Assembly (NCBI GenBank): GCA_036743055.1
Contig: DAINQE010000028.1
Location: forward strand, 1 to 27,875
DNA: 27,875 nucleotides
Origin: Sabulitectum sp036743055
GTDB taxonomy: Bacteria; Fermentibacterota; Fermentibacteria; Fermentibacterales; JCC-6
Direction of reading: 5' to 3'
Part shown: positions 6,050-14,431 of the stretch, piece by piece
Layout of the letters: each line of letters opens with the position of its first letter
Numbering within the stretch: the first letter of the stretch is position 1
Translations under genes and position numbers: made by a program
Notes under the pieces: model-generated
The model's input: only the letters and a program-made list of their open reading frames with translations
Told to the model about the DNA's origin: nothing
Database searches by the model: none

Positions 6050-8899
6050 TTAGAACTCGGTGGCCAGTGTGAAGTAGTACTCGGGCTTCTGGCTTATGCT
6101 TGAAAGGTCGGTGCGCCAGGCGATGTCGCTCTTCAGAACGAAGAAACCCACATTGAGCCTGAAACCGGTGCCTATGGACATCTTCAGGTCCCTGAGGCTG
6201 TAGCCTCCATCCGCATCGGCGAATTTGAGCCTGGAGAGGTCGTCGGTGGCGAAACCAAGGTCGGTGAAGATCACGCCCCTCCCCCTGGTAAGTGTCATGG
6301 GGATGGGAGCAGCCAGGCTCAGGTAGTTGAGTACCGGATATCTCAGTTCCGCAGAAGCGACTGCGTATCTGGTGCCGTTCAATGAGGCGTAGTCCCAACC
6401 GCGGAGCTGGTCGGCGTAGCTGGTGTAGAACTGGTAAAGATCGCCAACGCCCTCAACGTCCCCGGTGCTCCGCCTGTGGGGCAGAGCTCCGCCCAGGAAG
6501 AACCTCTGCTTGTCTTCTCCGAAGCTCATTCCTCCCGCAAGCCTGGTTGCCAGGGTCACCTCGCCGGAGACCCAGGTGTACTCCCTGAGGTCGATCATGC
6601 CGGTGAAGTAGCTGGCATTGTCCCAGAATCCCGGGGCAAGGTCGAAATCCAGGCTCATCCTGCTGCCGACCCTGGGGCCTACCGCTCCCCAGAGGGCGTT
6701 GTCGTATACAAGATTCGCCCTTACCGTGTAGATGTTCTCCCGGAAAAGCATGTCGTCGGACCAGAGGCCCTCCCTGGATATCCTCTGATAGCTGGTGGAA
6801 AGGCCGGCGCGAAGGGCCCTGGTGAGCGGATACCTGGCACCGAGGCTGGCCCCGATGTCGATGTCCCGAACGTAGTCCCTGTTGCCCAGTGTGTCTTCGA
6901 ACACATACCTGGAGGCGAACCTGTAAACCGCTCCGCCGGTCTGTATCCTGTGGGAGAGGTTGTTGTAGATAACGGCCAGGTCCATGTCGCTCACCTGACC
7001 GCTGAAGTTGGCCATCACCCCCATCTGATGGTGGGCGAGAACGTCGCTGAAAATGAAGTATGAGTTGCCGGTGAGCCCGGAGTACGAGTCGAAACCGGCG
7101 TTGGCACTCACCTGATCGAGGCTGAAAGCAGGCTGATATGGCCCAATGCGCCAGTTCCCGGTGCTGAAATCCGCAGCATCCGTGGTATCCGCATCTGAAG
7201 GAGTACCGGGCTCCGGGCAGACGTGAATCGAATCAGGGATGTGAACATGCCTTTCGGTGAGGTCCCTGGTGACGAAAAGGCCGGAACCTGACCAGTCGGA
7301 GGCCTGGAAGAGACCAACCTCGGATGAATCGGCCCAGCTGGGGAAATCCGGGGTCATGTAAAGGTCGGTGAGCCGAACCGGGGAGGTGGAATCTCCCTGG
7401 AACAGGAAAAAATCCGGCTGCCCGTGCTCGGAAGAAATGAATATAAGGCCCTCAGGGGTCTCCACAGGGGAGGAGAGGGTCTCAGAACAGGTGTGAACAA
7501 CCTCCATGGTGCCGTCGGTCTGCCAGAGCTGAATGGAACGGAGACCCTCTTCGGGTTTCTCTGAAACGCACCAGATGCCGCTCTTGCCCCACCAGAGGTC
7601 GAACTCACCCTGCTCGTTGTCGCTGAGCCTTCTGAGATTTCGGGTACCCATATCCCAGAGCCAGATGTCGAGGCTGCCTTCCTGCATGGCGCAGAAGGCG
7701 AGCTGTCCCCCTTCGGGACTCCAGACCGGGTCCCTTATCAGATCGAAATCCACAGGCAGTTCAACGGCTGAACCGTTCAGCGGGGATACACGTATTCCAT
7801 CGCTCACCTGCCTGTGGAAGGCCACCGCCACGGAATCCGACCCCGGGGAAAAGCACATGGACCTGTACATGGGAGAGACGCCTTCGTCGTAAAGCCCTCC
7901 GCCCTCCACCGGCCTGGCCAGTTCCTCGCCGTCAACCGCCGAGCGAACCACACCGGAGAACCTTGCGTGATGGTATTCGCATCCCGCCACAGCGGAGCCG
8001 TCCGGGGAGATGACAGGACCGGCGAGGCTGAGTCTCTTCGCCCTGGGACCCTCTCCCTGCATTATGGGAACGCCGATATCGGAGGGGCTTTCGCCGGTGG
8101 CTACAGGAGCCCAATAGGTCTCCCTGGCCCATTCGATGAACCTGTCGCTGAACTGGCTCACCGTCATGTCGAAGGCGGCGGACATGGCGCCCTCGATGCC
8201 CTCCCTGCTCCTCATGTGGCGCACGAACTCAAGGAATCTCTCTTCGCCGTACCTCTCCATCATGAAGTGGTAGATGGCCTGTCCCTGACGGTAAACAAGG
8301 TAGTCCTGTCTGCGGTTCAGCTGAGTTACCGGTACGATGTAGTTGGAAATGACCATGTCGCGGAACTCGATCTCGCTGTCGAGGTCCCATCCCAGCGAAG
8401 TGTACTCCGCCAGACCTTCCATGACCCAGAGGGGGGCTCTGGAGGTTACGATGTCGGTGAGTTCCCTGCGGTACATCATGTCGTAGACATAAGCGTGGTT
8501 CAGCTCATGGGCCAGAACATGCCTGTAGTCGCTCCATATTCCCTCGAAGGGAACCGCGATGCGGCCCTTGTAATACTCCGTGAACCCGCCGATGCCCTCA
8601 CCCAGCTCCTGGGAAAGAACTGTGGTCTGCCTGAACCTGGCCGGGGAACGGTAAACGATGATGGGTATGGGGTTCGACGGAAGGTAGTCGAAGGTGTCCC
8701 CAAGAAGCCTTATCTCGCGTTCAGCGATTACCGCAGTGCTCTCTGCCACATTCTCCGTGCCCTCTTCATAGTAAACGTCGAAGTGCGGCGAGTGGATCAC
8801 CCACCAGTCCATGTCGGTGCCGGTTATCTTGTTCCGTCCGTATTCCGTTGCGTACAGGGCAGCGGACAGCAGCAGGGGTAGCAGTATGAAATACCTCAA
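6050..8899 (-). CDS. Outer-membrane gluzincin metalloprotease - TolB-like propeller - BamA-like barrel fusion
   Basis: A 949-residue exported protein. Residues 1-17 are a signal peptide. A peptidase-MA-like gluzincin domain follows, with HELNH at 131-135 and a downstream LWVMEGLAEY carrying the candidate third zinc ligand. Residues about 270-560 contain repeated WSPEGGQLAF and DIWLWDMGTRNLRRLSD units typical of TolB/PD40 beta-propellers. The C-terminal ~350 residues are a bacterial surface antigen (Omp85/BamA-like) barrel with LRGWDYASLNGTRYAVAS, AELRYPV and RGVIFTDLGF, ending in Phe as outer-membrane barrels do. No POTRA domains were recognised. The start is TTG at 8899 with GGAAGGG 6 nt upstream. 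It heads the envelope operon. The substrate is unknown. Confidence 0.85.
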   Translation of the reverse strand: MRYFILLPLLLSAALYATEYGRNKITGTDMDWWVIHSPHFDVYYEEGTENVAESTAVIAEREIRLLGDTFDYLPSNPIPIIVYRSPARFRQTTVLSQELGEGIGGFTEYYKGRIAVPFEGIWSDYRHVLAHELNHAYVYDMMYRRELTDIVTSRAPLWVMEGLAEYTSLGWDLDSEIEFRDMVISNYIVPVTQLNRRQDYLVYRQGQAIYHFMMERYGEERFLEFVRHMRSREGIEGAMSAAFDMTVSQFSDRFIEWARETYWAPVATGESPSDIGVPIMQGEGPRAKRLSLAGPVISPDGSAVAGCEYHHARFSGVVRSAVDGEELARPVEGGGLYDEGVSPMYRSMCFSPGSDSVAVAFHRQVSDGIRVSPLNGSAVELPVDFDLIRDPVWSPEGGQLAFCAMQEGSLDIWLWDMGTRNLRRLSDNEQGEFDLWWGKSGIWCVSEKPEEGLRSIQLWQTDGTMEVVHTCSETLSSPVETPEGLIFISSEHGQPDFFLFQGDSTSPVRLTDLYMTPDFPSWADSSEVGLFQASDWSGSGLFVTRDLTERHVHIPDSIHVCPEPGTPSDADTTDAADFSTGNWRIGPYQPAFSLDQVSANAGFDSYSGLTGNSYFIFSDVLAHHQMGVMANFSGQVSDMDLAVIYNNLSHRIQTGGAVYRFASRYVFEDTLGNRDYVRDIDIGASLGARYPLTRALRAGLSTSYQRISREGLWSDDMLFRENIYTVRANLVYDNALWGAVGPRVGSRMSLDFDLAPGFWDNASYFTGMIDLREYTWVSGEVTLATRLAGGMSFGEDKQRFFLGGALPHRRSTGDVEGVGDLYQFYTSYADQLRGWDYASLNGTRYAVASAELRYPVLNYLSLAAPIPMTLTRGRGVIFTDLGFATDDLSRLKFADADGGYSLRDLKMSIGTGFRLNVGFFVLKSDIAWRTDLSSISQKPEYYFTLATEF

Positions 8900-8940
8900 G
8901 ATGAGCCCTTCCGTGAGAAATTGCGCCTCCCAATATGCTT

Positions 8941-8969
8941 ATTATACCAGAGAGGAGACCGAATGTGCC
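8941..8969 (-). promoter_or_regulatory. Promoter of the envelope operon (extended -10)
   Basis: On the minus strand, TGGTATAAT gives a perfect -10 TATAAT (8941-8946) with an extended TGn. A weak -35 GGCACA (8964-8969) lies 17 bp upstream. The predicted transcript starts near 8934, about 35 nt before the TTG start of the barrel-protease gene. On the plus strand, TTGCGC (8921-8926) and TATACC (8943-8948, 16-bp spacing) could serve the divergent lipoprotein gene from an overlapping -10. Confidence 0.65.
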
Positions 8970-8999
8970 CGAAACCTCCGGGGGTTGCATATTACACCC

Positions 9000-9323
9000 A
9001 TGAAGACGGCAGCGGCTATTCTGGCAGTACTTCTCGCCACCGGAGGATGCGGAAGCGAACCCCGGGAGGAGTTCACGCCTGAGGAGATGGAGCTGATAAC
9101 GGTATCCGCTGGCATGCTGGCCAGGAACATTGCGTATCTTCCCGACTCCAGCGGCTGGTCGCCCTCTCCGGGGCCGGAAGCCCTGCAGGCACTGGAAGCC
9201 ATGTCAGAAGCGAACACATCCCTGTGGCCGGTGTTTTTCAGGGCGGCGGCAGACACAGCCGCGAAGCTGGAACAGATCATGATACAGGAGATGCAGGAAG
9301 CCCAGCAGTCTCAGCTGCTCTAG
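9000..9323 (+). CDS. Small putative lipoprotein, unknown function
   Basis: A 107-residue protein beginning MKTAAAILAVLLATGGCGSE, which reads as a lipoprotein signal with cysteine 17 as the likely lipidation site (the -3 residue is Thr, so the lipobox is imperfect). The rest is a short helical, acidic region with EEFTPEEMELITVSAGML and a glutamine-rich C-terminus. It is divergent from the envelope operon and convergent with rseP, with which it shares a CTAG stop. The upstream ribosome-binding site is weak; an in-frame TTG at 8985 is an alternative start. The frame is open further upstream, but the signal peptide fixes the start near 9000. No family recognised. Confidence 0.6.
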   Translation: MKTAAAILAVLLATGGCGSEPREEFTPEEMELITVSAGMLARNIAYLPDSSGWSPSPGPEALQALEAMSEANTSLWPVFFRAAADTAAKLEQIMIQEMQEAQQSQLL

Positions 9324-10555
9324 CGCACCCTGGTAACCACCCGGGACACATCCCTGAAAATCACCGCCGCGAACAGGATCAGAAGAACGAAAATGCCTAT
9401 CTGCTGGGCGGTCTGTATCACCTTCGGAGATGCCGGTTTTCCCCTGACCCCCTCGAAGAGTATGAACAGGAACTGCCCTCCGTCCAGCACAGGCAGCGGG
9501 ATAAGGTTGAAACCCATTATCGCCAGGGAGAAGTAAGCTATGGTCTCCAGGAACCTGGAGATCCCGAAACCGGCCTGCTGCCCCAGGGTCTCAGCAACGA
9601 ACACCGGCCCTCCAGACATCTCCACCAGCTGAACCGGCGAAGCGATCAGCTTGACCAGCCCCGCGTAGAATGAAACAGCTCCCTGGAGGGCCGCAAGGGT
9701 TCCCACCTTCAGAGCTGTGAACACAGGAAGCCTTAAAGTCCTTGTCTCCCCCATGGAAGTAACACCGATTATCTGCCTGCCCTGGTAGTCCATGGGTTCC
9801 ACCCATGCGGTGTCGGCGGCGCCGTGCCTCATGTAGACCAGTTCTATGAACCTGCCCTCCGATGCTTCCACTTCCCTCTGAAGATGTGAGAAGTCCACCA
9901 GCTCCACCCCGTTCACTGCTGTTATGCTGTCCCCTGACCTTATCCCCGCCTCGTAGGCGGGCATCCCCACCGAGGATTCAACGACAGTGGGGATCAGCGG
10001 AGTGAACCCCGGAAGGCTGTCAGTGGAAAGTGAATATGGAACCTCTACCTCAGAGCCGTTCCTGAGAACCGTGAAGTGGCCTTCCGGAGAAGATTCTGTG
10101 GCCTGATAAAGTTCCTCCCAGCTCTCCACCTGAACGCCGGAGACCCGTACGACCACGTCCCCGGTCTCGAGACCCTCCATGTGATCGCTGCCCACCACCG
10201 GCAGGGTTACCGGTATCTCGGTGCCTGTCACTCCCAGAACGGTGAACATCAGAAGAGCCGCCAGCACCAGGTTCATCACCGGGCCGGCAAGCACCACCAG
10301 GGAACGCTTCCACCAGGACACCGGGGATACCTCGCCGCTGCCTACCCCCAGGTCGACCTTAACGTAACCGCCCAGTGGAACGCCTCCTATGCAGTACTCG
10401 GTATCTCCCAGCTTCTTCCTGAAAATGAATGGAGGAAAGCCTATGCTGAACCTCTCAACCGGAAGGCCAACGGCCTTCGATACGAGGAAGTGGCCCAGTT
10501 CGTGGAAGAACACGATGAGCCCCAGACCGAAAATGACAGCAGCTACCGAGAGCAC
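9320..10555 (-). CDS. rseP: Site-2 metalloprotease RseP
   Basis: Intramembrane zinc protease that cleaves anti-sigma factors and leftover signal peptides. HELGH (18-22) lies in the first transmembrane helix and NLIPLPVLDGG near the C-terminus supplies the third zinc ligand. Between them are two PDZ domains: one around DHMEGLETGDVVVRVSGVQV and a second around AYEAGIRSGDSITAVNGVEL. The 411-residue length is normal for two-PDZ members. The start is GTG at 10555 with GGAGG upstream. It overlaps dxr by 13 nt, the usual dxr-rseP arrangement, and ends the ribosomal-isoprenoid operon. No rseA-like anti-sigma gene is in the window, so the target is unknown. Confidence 0.95.
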   Translation of the reverse strand: MLSVAAVIFGLGLIVFFHELGHFLVSKAVGLPVERFSIGFPPFIFRKKLGDTEYCIGGVPLGGYVKVDLGVGSGEVSPVSWWKRSLVVLAGPVMNLVLAALLMFTVLGVTGTEIPVTLPVVGSDHMEGLETGDVVVRVSGVQVESWEELYQATESSPEGHFTVLRNGSEVEVPYSLSTDSLPGFTPLIPTVVESSVGMPAYEAGIRSGDSITAVNGVELVDFSHLQREVEASEGRFIELVYMRHGAADTAWVEPMDYQGRQIIGVTSMGETRTLRLPVFTALKVGTLAALQGAVSFYAGLVKLIASPVQLVEMSGGPVFVAETLGQQAGFGISRFLETIAYFSLAIMGFNLIPLPVLDGGQFLFILFEGVRGKPASPKVIQTAQQIGIFVLLILFAAVIFRDVSRVVTRVR

Positions 10556-11637
10556 ACCCGCTCAACCTCCATCCGCGCCAGTTCCCTGGCTTCATTGTCA
10601 GCATGCATCAGCTGTGTGTAGTCCACAACTGGAACTGTGTTCCATTTATTCAGGACTCCGGCTATCACCGTGGCTATGTGTCCGAAGGGAATTCGCTTTT
10701 TAAGATAAGCCTCAACCGCCACCTCGTCTGCGGCATTTGCCGCGGCTGGTGCGGTACCTCCAAGGTCTCCGGCAGCTGTCACCGCGGCGAATGCAGGATA
10801 CCTTTCCTGCTGCAGTTCGCTGAAGCTCAGATCTCCCCAGTCAGAGGGAAAGTCGTTTGCCTCCACTGGAGAAGCCAGGTCCGGGTAGTGGAGGGCCCAG
10901 GAAATGGGAACCTTCATGTCCGGGTGGCCCATGAGGGCTTTCCACGCCCCGTCAGCGCAGCGGACGAAGGAATGGACGATGCTGCTTCGGTGAACCACGA
11001 CACCCACCGGTATTCCGGGGAAGAGCGCTCTTGCCTCCAGAACCTCGAATGCCTTGTTGACCATTGTGGCGGAATCTACGGTTATCCTTCCCCCCATGCT
11101 CCAGGTGGGATGGGAGAGTACCGCTTCAGGGGGAGCGTGATGAAGCTCATCAGCTGGGAGGTCCCTGAGAGAGCCGCCTGAAGCCGTGAGCAGAATGGAA
11201 TGGGGCTGCCTTTCCTCCCCGGACAGGCAACGGTAAACCGTGCTGTGTTCGCTGTCCACAGGGATCACCATTCCACACTCCAGATGGGGCTTAAGAAGCT
11301 CAGAGCCCACCACCAGGCTCTCCTTGTTTGCCAGCGCCAGAGGCTTTCCCGCTTCCTGGGCCAGCATGCTGGCCATCAGACCGGCACTGCCCACCACAGC
11401 GTTGAGTACTATATCTGCCCCTTCTATTGCCCGGGACAGGACCTCCCGAGGCTCGCCGTCGGAGGCTGCGGCGGCGTACGCCGGGGAATACATGTTCCTC
11501 TGGCGCTCAAGTGTTTCCCGGGAGGAACCGCAAACAATGGAATGAAGGGCAAGGGACGGGCTTCGGGCAATGACCTCAAGGGCCTGGGTACCTATGGAAC
11601 CGGTGGAGCCCAGAACTGCAACCTTGCGTAACGGCAT
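10543..11637 (-). CDS. dxr: 1-deoxy-D-xylulose 5-phosphate reductoisomerase
   Basis: Converts DXP to 2-C-methyl-D-erythritol 4-phosphate with NADPH, the first committed step of the MEP isoprenoid pathway. Visible features: nucleotide-binding GSTGSIG (10-16), ALANKESLV, the metal site PVDSEHS, the TASGGS loop, HPTWSMG and VNKAFEVLEA, which holds the Asn-Lys-x-x-Glu substrate and metal residues. The later family motif NAANE reads NAADE here, a conservative change away from the metal site. Length (364) is slightly under the usual ~390. Its ATG overlaps the cdsA stop by one base (TGATG), and rseP follows with overlap. It supplies isoprenoid precursors to UppS two genes upstream. Confidence 0.96.
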   Translation of the reverse strand: MPLRKVAVLGSTGSIGTQALEVIARSPSLALHSIVCGSSRETLERQRNMYSPAYAAAASDGEPREVLSRAIEGADIVLNAVVGSAGLMASMLAQEAGKPLALANKESLVVGSELLKPHLECGMVIPVDSEHSTVYRCLSGEERQPHSILLTASGGSLRDLPADELHHAPPEAVLSHPTWSMGGRITVDSATMVNKAFEVLEARALFPGIPVGVVVHRSSIVHSFVRCADGAWKALMGHPDMKVPISWALHYPDLASPVEANDFPSDWGDLSFSELQQERYPAFAAVTAAGDLGGTAPAAANAADEVAVEAYLKKRIPFGHIATVIAGVLNKWNTVPVVDYTQLMHADNEARELARMEVERVCSR

Positions 11638-12440
11638 CAGGATACTCCGAAAAGGAAAAGCACCGTCATGAAGACCGGAGCGGCGGCAACGGCGCTGTCG
11701 AACCTGTCAAGCATTCCGCCGTGGCCCAGGAGAAGGCCGCTGGAGTCCTTGACCCCGGCATCCCTCTTGACGGATGACTCGAAAAGGTCACCCAGAACGC
11801 CTGCTACTCCCCCTGCGAATCCCGCAACCAGCAGGGGTGTCAGCGGTAGACCGCCAATGATACCTGCAAGCACCGAACCTGCCACTGCTCCAGCCAGCCC
11901 CCCGAAGAACCCCTCCCAGGACTTCGCCGGGCTCACCTTTGGCATCAGCTTGTGGCGGCCGAAGGCAATACCGGTGAAGTAGGCGGCGCTGTCGCCCACC
12001 CAGCAGAGGGCGAGAAGGGCCAGCAGCGCCCAGGGGCCCCACTGCAGGCAGATCCTTCCCATGAGACCGAAACCGATGGAGTAGAGGCTGAGAAGGGATG
12101 CGGTTCCGGCGATCCTTCTTCTGGAGTGTTCCGGGCCCAGTGTTACCATTACGCAGAGGGCGATGGCCGCTCCTGGAAGCAGGAGGACAGGAAGGGTCAG
12201 TGGATGGTCGATGGCAATGAACAGGGTGACAACTCCGGCGAGGAATGAGGATATCACCCTTGCGAAGGTGTTGATCCCCGTGGAGCAGCAGAGCTGCACA
12301 GCCTCCCACGCGGCGAGGAGGGAGAGGGAAGAGAAGAGGAGAAGCGCCCAGTAAGGGGGGGTACGGAACAGCACGAAGAGGAAAAGCGCGATGCCCGGGA
12401 TGGCAACGAGAAGCCTGCCGTACAGCCTGGGGAAGGTCAT
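11637..12440 (-). CDS. cdsA: Phosphatidate cytidylyltransferase (CDP-diglyceride synthase)
   Basis: Makes CDP-diacylglycerol from phosphatidate and CTP in the inner membrane, the precursor of all phospholipids, including those made by PgsA encoded later in this window. The protein is highly hydrophobic with about seven or eight membrane segments. It carries the CdsA signature in two parts, SPAKSWEGFFGG and GDLFESSVKRDAGVKDSS followed by GHGGMLDRFDS, which holds the metal-binding aspartates. At 267 residues the length is typical. The ATG overlaps the uppS stop as ATGA, and GGAGG lies 12 nt upstream, so translation is coupled within the uppS-cdsA-dxr-rseP segment. Confidence 0.95.
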   Translation of the reverse strand: MTFPRLYGRLLVAIPGIALFLFVLFRTPPYWALLLFSSLSLLAAWEAVQLCCSTGINTFARVISSFLAGVVTLFIAIDHPLTLPVLLLPGAAIALCVMVTLGPEHSRRRIAGTASLLSLYSIGFGLMGRICLQWGPWALLALLALCWVGDSAAYFTGIAFGRHKLMPKVSPAKSWEGFFGGLAGAVAGSVLAGIIGGLPLTPLLVAGFAGGVAGVLGDLFESSVKRDAGVKDSSGLLLGHGGMLDRFDSAVAAAPVFMTVLFLFGVS

Positions 12441-13159
12441 GTCTGGTCTATGCCTCCGAACCTTCTTCCACGGCCCCTGTAGTCATCGATGGCCTTCAGC
12501 AGTTCTTCCCTGCTGTAGTCGGGCCAGAGAACAGGTGTGAAGTACAGTTCGCTGTAGGCCGTCTGCCACATGAGGAAGTTGGAGAGCCTCTGTTCGCCAC
12601 TGGTCCTTATCACCAGCTCCGGGTCGGGAATATCAGGGTTGTAGAGACTTGAGGCGATGGTTTCCTCGGTTATATCATCCGGCTGGATAGTGCCCCGGGC
12701 GACCATCCCGGCAATGGAGCGCACTCCGTCGGTGAGTTCCGCCCTGCCACCGTAGCTCAGGGCGAGTATCAGGTGCAGACCGGTGTTGCCTGCGGTCTTA
12801 TCCATGGCTTCCTGAAGGTCTTTCCTGGGACCGGCGGGAATGTCCTCCAGCCTTCCTGTGGTACGCAGCTTTACGTTCTTACGGTGAAGCTCGTCGATGT
12901 TGCCTTTGATGAACCTGCTGAGAAGCTTCATGATGAAAGCCACCTCGGAGCTTGGGCGTGACCAGTTCTCGGTGGAAAAGGCGTAGAGGGTAAGGTAACC
13001 CACACCCAGCTCGCCGCAGACCTCCACGCAGTCGTGAATGGACCGTTCGGCGGCATCGTGCCCCTTGATCCTTGGGAGGCCCCTCTTCCGGGCCCAGCGG
13101 CCGTTGCCGTCCATTATGATGGCGATGTGGGACGGAACCGGGGAAAGATCAGACTTCAA
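12437..13159 (-). CDS. uppS: Undecaprenyl diphosphate synthase (cis-prenyltransferase)
   Basis: Extends farnesyl diphosphate with isopentenyl units to undecaprenyl diphosphate, the lipid carrier for peptidoglycan and other glycans. Family motifs in order: IMDGNGRWARKRG with catalytic D17, LTLYAFSTENWSRP, ALSYGGRAEL and LVIRTSGEQRLSNFLMWQ, then AYSELYF. The 240-residue length is typical. The start is TTG at 13159, 11 nt inside frr; AAGGAAG lies about 9 nt upstream, and the next ATG would remove conserved sequence. It is placed between frr and cdsA as in most bacteria. Confidence 0.96.
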   Translation of the reverse strand: MKSDLSPVPSHIAIIMDGNGRWARKRGLPRIKGHDAAERSIHDCVEVCGELGVGYLTLYAFSTENWSRPSSEVAFIMKLLSRFIKGNIDELHRKNVKLRTTGRLEDIPAGPRKDLQEAMDKTAGNTGLHLILALSYGGRAELTDGVRSIAGMVARGTIQPDDITEETIASSLYNPDIPDPELVIRTSGEQRLSNFLMWQTAYSELYFTPVLWPDYSREELLKAIDDYRGRGRRFGGIDQT

Positions 13160-13706
13160 GGATCTCGTCTTCCTTGAGCTTCAGTATCCTGTCGATCTCG
13201 GCCACTGCCTTGTCCACGGTTTCCTGAACTTCGCCCATGGCCTTCTTCTCAATGTCCTCGGTGATCTCTCCGCCCTTACAGGCCTTCTTAAGGGCATCGT
13301 TGGCATCGCGCCTGATGTTCCTTATGGCTGTCTTTCCCTCTTCAGCAAGCTTCTTCACATGCTTGATAAGGTCACGACGCCTCTCCTCGGAAAGCTTTGG
13401 AATGGGAATGCGTATCACGGGACCGTCGACGTTGGCCCTGAGGCCAAGTTCGCTGGATTCTATGGCCTTTGCCACATCCGGGGCCGTGGAGGCGTCCCAG
13501 GGCTGGACCACCAGGAGCCTGGGCTCCGGAGCGCTGATGCCGGCAACCTGCTTCAGGGGAAGGTTGTCTCCCCATACCTCCACGCGGATGTTGTCCAGAA
13601 GCGCCGGGCTCGCCTTGCCGGTGCGAACCACCGACATCTCCTTCGATGTGTTCCGTACGGTCTTGTCGGCCCTCTCCTCAAGGTCGAGCAGTATTTCCTC
13701 ATACAT
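13149..13706 (-). CDS. frr: Ribosome recycling factor
   Basis: Splits post-termination ribosomes together with EF-G. The 185-residue protein is full length. It shows the N-terminal helix, then VVRTGKASPALLDNI, LPLKQVAGISAPEPRLL and the IRIPIPKLSEERRRDLIKHV segment characteristic of the family, ending in a long helix with IDRILKLKEDEI. ATG at 13706 follows AGGGGGAT and overlaps the pyrH stop by 8 nt. The C-terminal codons carry the ribosome-binding site and TTG start of uppS. Confidence 0.97.
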   Translation of the reverse strand: MYEEILLDLEERADKTVRNTSKEMSVVRTGKASPALLDNIRVEVWGDNLPLKQVAGISAPEPRLLVVQPWDASTAPDVAKAIESSELGLRANVDGPVIRIPIPKLSEERRRDLIKHVKKLAEEGKTAIRNIRRDANDALKKACKGGEITEDIEKKAMGEVQETVDKAVAEIDRILKLKEDEILEV

Positions 13707-14430
13707 CTTGATCCCCCTCTATTGTGGTACCGATACTGTGGTCGTTCAGTACTTCGAGAAAGTTCCGGGGGCGGGTCACATCGAAAACGACGATGGGCAG
13801 GGCATTGTCCCTGCTTACCGCCACCGCGGCGGCATCCATGACCCCGAGGTTCATCTGAAGGACTTCCCTGTAGGTAAGAGACTCGTACCTTCTTGCGTCG
13901 GGATCCCTTTTAGGGTCGCCTGTGTAAACGCCGTCAACCTTGGTTCCCTTGTAAAGGGTGTCGCAGCCGGTCTGGGCGGCTCTGAGGGCGGCGGCGGTAT
14001 CGGTGGAGAGCAGGGGATTCCCCGTTCCACCGGCAAAGAACACGATGGTGCCTTTGCAGAAAAGCTCCCTTGCCCTTCCCGGGGAGAAGGGTTCTGCGCC
14101 TGCTTCAGGCACAGGAAAAGAAGAAAGCACGGCGGACCTGCCGCCGTGCCTTGCAACTGAATCGGATACCGCCAGGCAGTTCATCACCGTGGCGAGCATA
14201 CCCATGTAGTCCGCTGTGGTCCTGGTGAATGAACTCAGTTCCCTGCCCCTGGCGAAGTTCCCCCCGCCTGTGACCACACCGGTCTGTATGTTCCTGGAAG
14301 CGGCTTCGATGAGGATCCCGGCAACGTCATCCACCGTTTCCGGGTGGAAACCCCGGCCTTCCGGCCCGGCAAGGACCTCTCCACTCAGCTTGAGAAGCAC
14401 CCTTCGGGGTCTGCCGGAGCCGCCATCCAT
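13699..14430 (-). CDS. pyrH: UMP kinase
   Basis: Phosphorylates UMP to UDP in pyrimidine nucleotide synthesis; bacterial UMP kinases are hexamers of the amino-acid-kinase fold. Motifs: RVLLKLSGEVLAG at the N-terminus, TGVVTGGGNFARGREL, TADYMGMLATVMNCLAV, FFAGGTGNPLLSTDTAAALRA cut to its family core GGTGNP, and TKVDGVYTGDPKRDP, which contacts the nucleotide. At 243 residues it is full length. ATG at 14430 is separated from the tsf stop by a single base, with AGGCGG ahead. The tsf-pyrH-frr order is conserved across bacteria. Confidence 0.97.
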   Translation of the reverse strand: MDGGSGRPRRVLLKLSGEVLAGPEGRGFHPETVDDVAGILIEAASRNIQTGVVTGGGNFARGRELSSFTRTTADYMGMLATVMNCLAVSDSVARHGGRSAVLSSFPVPEAGAEPFSPGRARELFCKGTIVFFAGGTGNPLLSTDTAAALRAAQTGCDTLYKGTKVDGVYTGDPKRDPDARRYESLTYREVLQMNLGVMDAAAVAVSRDNALPIVVFDVTRPRNFLEVLNDHSIGTTIEGDQDV

Positions 14431-14431
14431 G

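Noticed and set aside
7814..8881. 355-codon plus-strand frame opposite the barrel protease
   Set aside because: Shadow of the minus-strand gene; composition is rich in Gly, His, Val and Arg, with no recognisable domain or ribosome-binding site.
13237..14160. Long plus-strand frame (307 codons) opposite frr and pyrH
   Set aside because: It is antisense to two certain genes, shows no family motif, and reflects the GC-rich third-position pattern of the minus-strand genes.
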